Shown here piece by piece: positions 31,917 to 37,716 of a DNA stretch of 37,716 nt. Below the pieces are notes generated by a model. It searched no databases and had not been told where the DNA came from. It was given only the letters and a program-made list of their open reading frames with translations. The DNA is taken from NCBI RefSeq assembly GCF_918697925.1, contig NZ_CAKKMF010000047.1, positions 1-37,716 on the forward strand, read 5' to 3'. A program made the position numbers and the translations under genes. Origin of the DNA: Arthrobacter sp. Bi26 (lineage in GTDB: Bacteria; Actinomycetota; Actinomycetes; Actinomycetales; Micrococcaceae). Every line of letters begins with the position of its first letter. The first letter of the stretch is position 1.

Positions 31917-31961
31917 GACGCAGATGGCCGGAATGGAGTCCTCATTCCGGCCATCTGCGTC
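31917..31961 (-). terminator. Perfect 18-bp hairpin after the M50-protease gene
   Basis: Arms 31917-31934 and 31944-31961 are perfectly complementary (GACGCAGATGGCCGGAAT and its inverse) around a 9-base loop. It lies 27 bp past the stop of the minus-strand protease gene. There is no T-run. Confidence 0.8.
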
Positions 31962-31988
31962 AATTCGGCTGCCGTTCGCGTCCCCGGC

Positions 31989-34547
31989 TTAGGGTGCCGG
32001 CGGCCCGGTGGACGCGGGCGCTGGTGAGACCGTGCCCGACGCGGGAGCCGGTGCAGTCGGTTGCTGCTCTGCCGGCACCGTGGCACCGGAGCCCGGAGCG
32101 GGACCGGACGGCGCCGCACCACCAGCCGGCGCCGTCGCTCGGGTGGGTCCCGGGGCCGGGGCCTGCGTGCTGCCGGGAGTCGCACCAGGCGTGGCGCCAG
32201 ACGTCGCACCCGGCGTGGCGCCAGACGTCGCACCCGGCGTGGCACCAGGCGTTGCGCCCGGCGTCGCTCTCGTGCCGGAGGACCCGGCCGGGGTGGCACT
32301 CGGATCGGCCTTGATGACCGCCATGATCTGTTCCTTGTACGCGCTGAGCCGGCCCTGGATCTCCGAGAGCGGCTGGTTCCGCAGGTCCTTGCCGTAGGCC
32401 GCGATCTCCTGCCACAGGGCGTTGAGCCTGGCCATGCCGTCACCGCTCAGGGGCCCGTTAAGGGTGAGCACCAGTTGGCTCGCCAGGGCGTAGGTCAGGC
32501 ACCGGAGGCAGTTGTAGTTGGCCGACGCCGAGAGGTTCTCCGGGACGATCACATCGGTCTGGCCCACAATCAGGACCACCTGGAAGCCCACGGCCACGGC
32601 GGCGCAGTCCGCGCAGCTGGCAAAGGCGTAGGCCTCATTCTTGGTGTCCACGGTGTCGCCGTCGTCCGCCCAGACCAGGGCGAAGGCGACGTCGTAGACC
32701 ACGGAACCGTCAGTGGTGTTGACCGCGAGGGACTGGTTGCCGTCATCCTCCGGAGCCGCCGGCTTGTCGAAGGGGAACACCCACGACGGCGCCGCCGCGC
32801 CGGCCGGGCCGGCTGGGGCTCCCTGCCGGGGCACCAGGACCATGCTCAGCTGCGGCTCGTCGCGGGTGGGCTTCCGGGCGCCCTCCGGCCACAGGGCAAC
32901 GGTCTTGCCCGACTGCCCCTCTGCCATCCGGCCCTTGGCGGTGGCCGGGAAGACTGCCGTGGTGGCGTCGGCCAGGGTGCCGCGCTCGTAGGGCTGGACG
33001 GGGCGGTAGGTGTCACCGCCGGGCCACCAAGCCCAGGCGAGGCCCGCGGCCACAGCCGCGATGGCTACCATTGCGGTGGCGCGCTGCAGGGCCTTGCCGC
33101 GGGTCTTCCGCCACAGCCCGGTGACCAGCTGGCGGGCCAGGCGCAGCAGGATGTACAGGATGCCCAGCACCGGCAATGCCAGGCAGGCGATCGCGATCAC
33201 CCGGACGGCGGCGTCGGCAATGTCCCCGGCGGCGAGGCTGTGGGAGAGCATGGCCTGCTGCTTGAGGCCGTTGTCCCAGGCGGTGCCCAGGACGCGCGGC
33301 AGGGTCAGCACCATGGTGGCCATGCTGAAGAGCAGCAGGGGAACCGTGACCAGCACCCAGATGGTGACCACGGCCCGGGCCCAGGGCTTCAGGAGCCTGG
33401 CTTCGGGATCTGTCCTGCGCCACGGCACCAGGGCCAGCAGGGTGGGCTTGATGCGCTGGAACAGGTCCGGGACGCCGGTAGCGTCGGCCAGGATGTGATA
33501 GCCGTCAAAGCGGACCAGCGGCATCAGCTGCCGGACCATCTGCAGGATCTGGGTGACCACCACCAGCAGCAGCGCATCGAAGCCGGTGGCCCACCAGATG
33601 CCCATGATCGCGACGGCCACGATTGCGTTGAAGTAGAGTCCGCCAAGGTCGGTGCGCAGCCGGCCGCCCCGCCCCAGCCGGTAGGAGTCGGTGACGTCCG
33701 TGTAGAAGGCCGGCCACATCAGGTACAGACCCGTGCCCATGGCACCGGGGGTGGCACCGCCGCGACGGGCGGCGGCGGCGTGGCCGAACTCATGGAAACC
33801 GGCCGAGAGCACCGTGACCACCAGGATCAGGAGGACCAATCCGGGGTTGGCGAAGGCTTCATGGGTGGCCGATGCCAGCCCCTTGACCATCAGCACCCAC
33901 CAGCACGTGACCAGGAAGGCAGCGGTCACGGCGACCACGATCAAGGGGTTGAACAGTGTGGCGAACGGCGCCGTGATCTTCCGGGTGCGGTCCGGATCGG
34001 TCACCGAATACCGGAAGCGCATGCCCAGCAGCGGGTCCGATTTCTTCACTTCGGGCTCGGAACCGTCCGCCAGCCGGAGGAGTCCGAGGGGGAGGAGCTG
34101 GGAGGTGATCAGGGTGCGGACGTTCTCGGCACTGACGAGCCGTCCGAAACTGTTGCTGGCGTGCCCGGCGATTTCTTCCGGGCCCCGCTGGCCGTCGATC
34201 GCCTCGAGCACCAGGTACAGCAGGCGCGTGAGCTGGATGGTCTGGCCGTCGGAGCGGCGCACCAGGGACGGGGGTTCCTTGTAGCCGGACCCCTTCGCCT
34301 CGCCGATCAGCTGGACGCCCGCGGCCCGCACGGGCGCCTGCTGCAGGCCGACGGCCACTGACGACGCCGGGCCGGCAGTACCGGGGCCCTCAGTACCGGC
34401 GCCGGCAGCACCGGGGCCGGCAGTACCGGCGCCGGAGGCACCGGCGTCGGACGTGGCGCTGCCGGTCGCGGCAGAGCCGACGCCACCGGGGGCAGGCGGA
34501 ACCGGAGGGCCGTCCTGCCCGGACGGCCCTCCGTGCACAGTGCTCAT
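31989..34547 (-). CDS. M50-type membrane zinc metalloprotease with PqqD-like N-terminus
   Basis: An 852-residue multi-domain membrane protein. Residues 1-70 are a Gly/Ala/Pro-rich linker. About 75-165 look like a PqqD/RRE-type winged helix (IQLTRLLYLVLEAIDGQ, then an ILPLGLL-like helix), the fold used to bind leader peptides. About 195-505 contain six or more membrane helices with the zinc motif HEFGH (252-256) and RFDGYH (Asp348), as in site-2-protease-like enzymes. About 520-750 form an extracytoplasmic domain with two CxxC motifs (645-648, 680-683). The tail is a GATP/GATS repeat. It follows the duplicated protein gene after seven bases, which suggests it processes or exports that product. 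Confidence 0.88.
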   Translation of the reverse strand: MSTVHGGPSGQDGPPVPPAPGGVGSAATGSATSDAGASGAGTAGPGAAGAGTEGPGTAGPASSVAVGLQQAPVRAAGVQLIGEAKGSGYKEPPSLVRRSDGQTIQLTRLLYLVLEAIDGQRGPEEIAGHASNSFGRLVSAENVRTLITSQLLPLGLLRLADGSEPEVKKSDPLLGMRFRYSVTDPDRTRKITAPFATLFNPLIVVAVTAAFLVTCWWVLMVKGLASATHEAFANPGLVLLILVVTVLSAGFHEFGHAAAARRGGATPGAMGTGLYLMWPAFYTDVTDSYRLGRGGRLRTDLGGLYFNAIVAVAIMGIWWATGFDALLLVVVTQILQMVRQLMPLVRFDGYHILADATGVPDLFQRIKPTLLALVPWRRTDPEARLLKPWARAVVTIWVLVTVPLLLFSMATMVLTLPRVLGTAWDNGLKQQAMLSHSLAAGDIADAAVRVIAIACLALPVLGILYILLRLARQLVTGLWRKTRGKALQRATAMVAIAAVAAGLAWAWWPGGDTYRPVQPYERGTLADATTAVFPATAKGRMAEGQSGKTVALWPEGARKPTRDEPQLSMVLVPRQGAPAGPAGAAAPSWVFPFDKPAAPEDDGNQSLAVNTTDGSVVYDVAFALVWADDGDTVDTKNEAYAFASCADCAAVAVGFQVVLIVGQTDVIVPENLSASANYNCLRCLTYALASQLVLTLNGPLSGDGMARLNALWQEIAAYGKDLRNQPLSEIQGRLSAYKEQIMAVIKADPSATPAGSSGTRATPGATPGATPGATSGATPGATSGATPGATPGSTQAPAPGPTRATAPAGGAAPSGPAPGSGATVPAEQQPTAPAPASGTVSPAPASTGPPAP
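32188..32235. repeat. 24-bp coding tandem repeat in the protease tail
   Basis: Two identical 24-bp units (32188-32211, 32212-32235, each starting GGCGTGGCGCCAGACGTCGC) encode part of the Ala-Thr-Pro-Gly tail of the protease, flanked by partial copies. The number of units could vary between strains. Confidence 0.85.
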
Positions 34548-34554
34548 CTAGGTG

Positions 34555-35325
34555 CTACTGCTTTAGGTCGGACTGCTGGTCAGCCGACGCCGTGGCGTCG
34601 CCATGGATGTCCTGGTTGATGATGGCATCCTGCTGGGCGACGGCGAACGCGTTGCTGTCGATTGAGCCGATGTTGGCGCCGACGGCCGCGTCGATCGGCG
34701 CGGCGACGTTGGCGTTGGCGGCCACCGCGCCATTGATGGGTGCTGCGATGCCCGCGTTGGCGTCCAGGTTCACGTCGACGTTGAGCAGGTTGCCGCTGAG
34801 GGCACCCGCGGCGCCGGCGGCTCCGGCCACATCCGTCGGCAGCGCGCCGCCCAGGTCCGGGGCCGTGCCATCGGGCAGGACGCCCGTTCCGTCGGCAGGT
34901 ACAGCACCGGCAGGTACGGCACCGCCGAGATCGGCTGTGGTCGGATCCGTGGCGGCAGGCGCTGCGGCAGAACCTGCTGTGGTCCCGGCATCCGTGCCGG
35001 CGCCCTGATCGATGACGCTGTCCTGGGTGGAGTCTGCCGTGGCGTCGCCCGTGACTCCCTGGTTGATGATGGTGCCCTGGTCGGCGAGGGCCTGGGACTC
35101 AGACCCGAAGGAGAGCACGTTTGCCGAGGCGGCCGCATCAATAGGCGCGGCAACGTTGGCGTTGGCCGCGATGCCGAGGTCGATCGGCGCCGCCGCGCTG
35201 ATCCCCAGGTTCAGGTCGGCGTTCAGGTCCAGGACGGAGGCGACCTCCTTGTCCGGAAGGGCCGTGCCGCCCTGCGCCATCAGCTCATCATCAGTCAACG
35301 GGGTCATTCCCTGCTCAACGCTCAT
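34555..35325 (-). CDS. Internally duplicated Ala/Asn/Asp-rich protein, putative protease substrate
   Basis: A 256-residue protein with no Cys, Trp or Tyr and no signal peptide or membrane helix. Residues 1-30 (MTPLTDDELMAQGG, ALPDKEVAS) look like a conserved leader. Residues about 32-108 and 181-256 are two copies of one module: DLNADLNL/NVDVNLDAN, the identical AANANVAAPIDAA, ANVLS/ANIGS, INQ and GDATA. A flexible Ala/Gly/Pro/Asp linker joins them. The start at 35325 has GGAG seven bases upstream; a GTG at 35346 is possible. It forms an operon with the downstream M50 protease. I do not recognise a named family. It could be a processed peptide precursor or a secreted/surface repeat protein. 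Confidence 0.82.
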   Translation of the reverse strand: MSVEQGMTPLTDDELMAQGGTALPDKEVASVLDLNADLNLGISAAAPIDLGIAANANVAAPIDAAASANVLSFGSESQALADQGTIINQGVTGDATADSTQDSVIDQGAGTDAGTTAGSAAAPAATDPTTADLGGAVPAGAVPADGTGVLPDGTAPDLGGALPTDVAGAAGAAGALSGNLLNVDVNLDANAGIAAPINGAVAANANVAAPIDAAVGANIGSIDSNAFAVAQQDAIINQDIHGDATASADQQSDLKQ

Positions 35326-35454
35326 AACAAACTCCATCTCCGGCACGTCTCTGCCTGCCCCCAGTGAGCAGTTTCTCCATCGATGTGCCTAACAAGCGTC
35401 AATAGTAAGCATGATGATCATTAATTGTGTACCGGACGCCCCGCCGATTCGACG

Positions 35455-35492
35455 AAGATGGCCGCTATGAGAGCTCTCATAGCGGCCATCTT
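35455..35492 (-). terminator. Perfect 38-bp palindrome after the oligopeptidase gene
   Basis: The arms 35455-35473 and 35474-35492 are exact inverse complements (AAGATGGCCGCTATGAGAG and its partner) with no loop. It lies 68 bp beyond the oligopeptidase stop and before the promoter region of the duplicated-protein gene, so it most likely terminates the former. Confidence 0.75.
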
Positions 35493-35559
35493 TGGCGAAT
35501 GGGCGCGTTAGTGCGGAACTCGCCAGCGAAACCGCGCCCGGATGTGCCGCCCGTGCGGG

Positions 35560-37716
35560 CTATTTCACTCCGGCTCCCGGCAGCAGTTCGGTGGCGCCAA
35601 GGGAATCAGCCACGAACGCGTAGTCCCAGGCCCGTTCGCGCCACTGCACGTACCGGCCCGAGGCGCCGCCGTGGCCGCCTTCCATCTCGATCTTCAGGAC
35701 GATCGGCTCGCTTCCGGTGTTCACTTCGCGCAGCCGCTGCACCCATTTGGCCGGCTCCACGTAGAGCACGCGGGTGTCATTGAAGCTGGTGACCGCGGCG
35801 ATCTTCGGGTACGCCACGGCCTGGACGTTCTCGTAGGGCGTGTACGACTTCATGTACGCGTACACGTCCGGGTCGGTGATCGGGTTGCCCCATTCCTCCC
35901 ACTCCAGGGCCGAGAGCGGCAGTTCGGGGTCCAGGATGGTGGTCAGCGCGTCCACGAACGGGACGGCGGCAACAATCGCCGCATACTTTTCCGGCGCCAG
36001 GTTGGCGACGGCGCCCATCAGCAGGCCGCCGGCGGAGCCGCCCATCGCGGCGATCCGGCCCGGGTCCACCCAGCCGGATCCGGCGAGCCAGTCGGTGGCC
36101 GCGATGAAGTCGGTGAACGTGTTCTTTTTGCGCAGCTTCTTGCCGTCGTCGTACCAGTGCCGGCCCAGCTCGCCGCCGCCGCGGATGTGGGCGATCACGA
36201 ACACGACGCCCCGGTCCAGCAGGGACAGCCGGGGAATCCCGAAGCCCGGATCCATGCTCATTTCGTAGGAGCCGTAGCCGTACACCAGGCCGGCCGCGGT
36301 CGAATCCTGCCGGACGGAGGCGTGGCGGAGCACCGAGAGCGGAATCTTCGTCCCGTCCGCGGCGGTGGCCCACTCCCGGGTGGCGACGTAGTCCGACCTC
36401 GAGTAGCCGCCCAGCACCGGGCTCTCCTTGCGCAGCAGGAGTTCACCGGCCGGATGCTCCGGAGTGGGCAGCACGAAGTCGTAGACCCGCGACGGGGTGA
36501 AGTACGAGGTGTAGCCCATCCGGATCACGGGGGCCTCGTAGTCGGAGCCCGCGACGCCGGCCGTGTACAGCTCCTCGTCGAACGCGGGTTCCACCGCGGC
36601 GCCCTGCTCCGGGGTGCCCAGGCCGGCCAGGGGCAGGACCTGGACCCGTTCGATGGTGTCCTTCCGGACGGAGACCACCGCGTGGGTCGAGGTGACCCCG
36701 GCGCCGTTGACGCGGACGTGGTCGGAATGGGCGACGACGGTGTCCCAGTGCTGCTCGGCGAGGGGCTTTGCGAGCTCGGCCGGGTCCACGAGCGAGACCA
36801 TGGAATTGATGGCGTCCTTGTTGTGGGTGAGCAGGATCCGCTCCTGGCTCCGGCCGGAGGCATCCGCCAGCAGGAACGGCTCGGCCTCGTAGAGGATGCG
36901 CTCGTCGCGGGAGATCACGGTGCGCAGTCCGGCGTCGAGGTCATCAAAGCGCAGCAGGCGGGTCTCGCTGAACTCGGAGCAGCCGATGCTGAGCACCAGG
37001 TGGCGCCGGTCGGCCGAAAGCTCGAAGCCAAGCCACATGGCGACGTCGTCCTCCTGGTAAATGACCGCGTCCTCGCTGACGGGTGTGCCGAGCACATGGG
37101 ACTTCACCTGGTACGGCCGCCAGGAATCGTCCACCACGGTGTAGAAGATCCGGCTGCCGTCGGGGGCGAAGGAGATGCCGTAGAAGACGTTCTCGATCAC
37201 GTCCGGCAGCAGCACGCCGGTGCGCAGGTCCTTGATGCGCAGCGTGAAGCGCTCGTCGCCGGCGTTGTCCACGGCGTAGGCATAGAGGGTGCCGTCGATG
37301 GTCGTGGCGGCCCCGCCCACGGCGAAGAACGGCTTGCCCTCGGCCTCCAGGTTGCCATCGAGCAGGACTTCCTCGCCGGGGATGACGACGCCGGCCTCCA
37401 CAGCCGGGGGAGTCCAGTCCGCGACGCGGTCCCCGGTCTCCCGGCCGCGCACGCGGCAGTGGATGCCGTACTCCTTGCCCTCGACCGAGCGGGTGTAATA
37501 CCACCAGCCGTCCTTGCGGTTCGGGACCGAGAGGTCTGTTTCCTGGGTGCGGCCCTTGATCTCCTGGAAGATGGCCTCGCGCAGCGGCTCCTGGTGCGCG
37601 GTCACGGCCTCCTGGTAGGCGTTCTCGGCCTTGAGCAGGTCCACCACCTCGGCGGATTCCTTGTCCCGCAGCCACTCGTAGTTGTCCTCGAACGCGTCAC
37701 CGTGGTGGGTGCGCAC
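35560..37716 (-). CDS. Oligopeptidase B-like S9 prolyl-oligopeptidase family (5' end outside window)
   Basis: At least 718 residues of a cytoplasmic serine peptidase of family S9A. The visible N-terminus (HHGDAFEDNYEWLRDKES) is the conserved start of the beta-propeller domain, which normally follows a short stretch, so the first residues lie beyond the right edge. The edge codon is GTG, not a proven start. The catalytic domain has the nucleophile in GGSAGGLLMGA, Asp in TSFNDTRV and His in EGGHGGASGR. Oligopeptidase B members cut short peptides after basic residues. It lies upstream of the duplicated-protein operon in the same direction but is separated by a strong palindrome. Confidence 0.95.
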   Translation of the reverse strand: MRTHHGDAFEDNYEWLRDKESAEVVDLLKAENAYQEAVTAHQEPLREAIFQEIKGRTQETDLSVPNRKDGWWYYTRSVEGKEYGIHCRVRGRETGDRVADWTPPAVEAGVVIPGEEVLLDGNLEAEGKPFFAVGGAATTIDGTLYAYAVDNAGDERFTLRIKDLRTGVLLPDVIENVFYGISFAPDGSRIFYTVVDDSWRPYQVKSHVLGTPVSEDAVIYQEDDVAMWLGFELSADRRHLVLSIGCSEFSETRLLRFDDLDAGLRTVISRDERILYEAEPFLLADASGRSQERILLTHNKDAINSMVSLVDPAELAKPLAEQHWDTVVAHSDHVRVNGAGVTSTHAVVSVRKDTIERVQVLPLAGLGTPEQGAAVEPAFDEELYTAGVAGSDYEAPVIRMGYTSYFTPSRVYDFVLPTPEHPAGELLLRKESPVLGGYSRSDYVATREWATAADGTKIPLSVLRHASVRQDSTAAGLVYGYGSYEMSMDPGFGIPRLSLLDRGVVFVIAHIRGGGELGRHWYDDGKKLRKKNTFTDFIAATDWLAGSGWVDPGRIAAMGGSAGGLLMGAVANLAPEKYAAIVAAVPFVDALTTILDPELPLSALEWEEWGNPITDPDVYAYMKSYTPYENVQAVAYPKIAAVTSFNDTRVLYVEPAKWVQRLREVNTGSEPIVLKIEMEGGHGGASGRYVQWRERAWDYAFVADSLGATELLPGAGVK

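Noticed and set aside
32061..34361. 766-codon open frame antisense to the M50 protease
   Set aside because: Shadow of a gene with an obvious zinc motif and membrane helices; His/Gly/Gln-rich and without any domain.
34555..35325. Classic lanthipeptide or thiopeptide precursor
   Set aside because: The protein has no Cys, is 256 residues long, and no lanthionine synthetase, YcaO or radical-SAM gene is in the window.

Overview
The window is high-GC DNA with actinobacterial content: AccA1/AccD1-type acyl-CoA carboxylase genes, a CitE-type lyase, a DivIVA-like protein, PaaK/PaaZ and an oligopeptidase B. Together with a GGTTCGACAGG repeat family, this suggests a soil Micrococcaceae such as Arthrobacter or Pseudarthrobacter. 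The genus is an inference. No tRNA, rRNA, CRISPR array, phage gene or transposase was seen.

Region 1 (about 150-7000) is a phenylacetate-degradation area. A hotdog thioesterase diverges from paaZ. A minus-strand paaI-paaK-tetR operon lies further on. Two matching imperfect palindromes of 22-24 bp, one before paaZ and one before paaI, mark a PaaR-like regulon. A glyoxalase-fold gene and a two-domain DUF427 gene sit between.

Region 2 (about 7040-24860) is an island of catabolic genes tied together by a second TetR gene at 16735 and seven copies of a palindrome (best form ACGAACGCTTGTTCGT) in front of its transcription units. The units are: a cupin; maoC-fadE (minus); accD, two EthD genes, an EamA transporter broken by a frameshift, and an NTF2-like gene (plus); old yellow enzyme, SDR and metallo-beta-lactamase-fold hydrolase (minus); the TetR gene; an MHS-family transporter (minus); and acyl-CoA synthetase, FAH-family hydrolase, biotin carboxylase/BCCP, HpcH/HpaI-type CoA lyase and a second MaoC protein (plus). 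The core resembles the branched-acid (leucine-like) route acyl-CoA -> enoyl-CoA -> gamma-carboxylation -> hydration -> retro-Claisen cleavage. It uses a MaoC hydratase and a CitE-like lyase instead of the classical hydratase and HMG-CoA lyase. The extra reductase, dehydrogenase, hydrolases and EthD proteins suggest an upper pathway that turns an unknown, probably methyl-branched or cyclic compound into an acid that enters this core.

Region 3 (about 24940-30900) carries pta and ackA on the plus strand. They are separated by a minus-strand flavohemoglobin plus DivIVA-like gene pair. A GNAT acetyltransferase follows.

Region 4 (about 30900-37716) has 17-bp tandem repeats, a RibD/DHFR-fold reductase, a decayed copy of the GNAT 3' end, direct repeats and strong hairpins. 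It also has a two-gene operon: an internally duplicated Ala/Asn/Asp-rich protein and an 852-residue membrane M50-type zinc protease with a PqqD-like N-terminal region, plausibly a protein-processing or export pair. An oligopeptidase B-like gene runs off the right edge.

The best candidates for something undescribed are the TetR-controlled catabolic island and the duplicated-protein/M50 protease pair.
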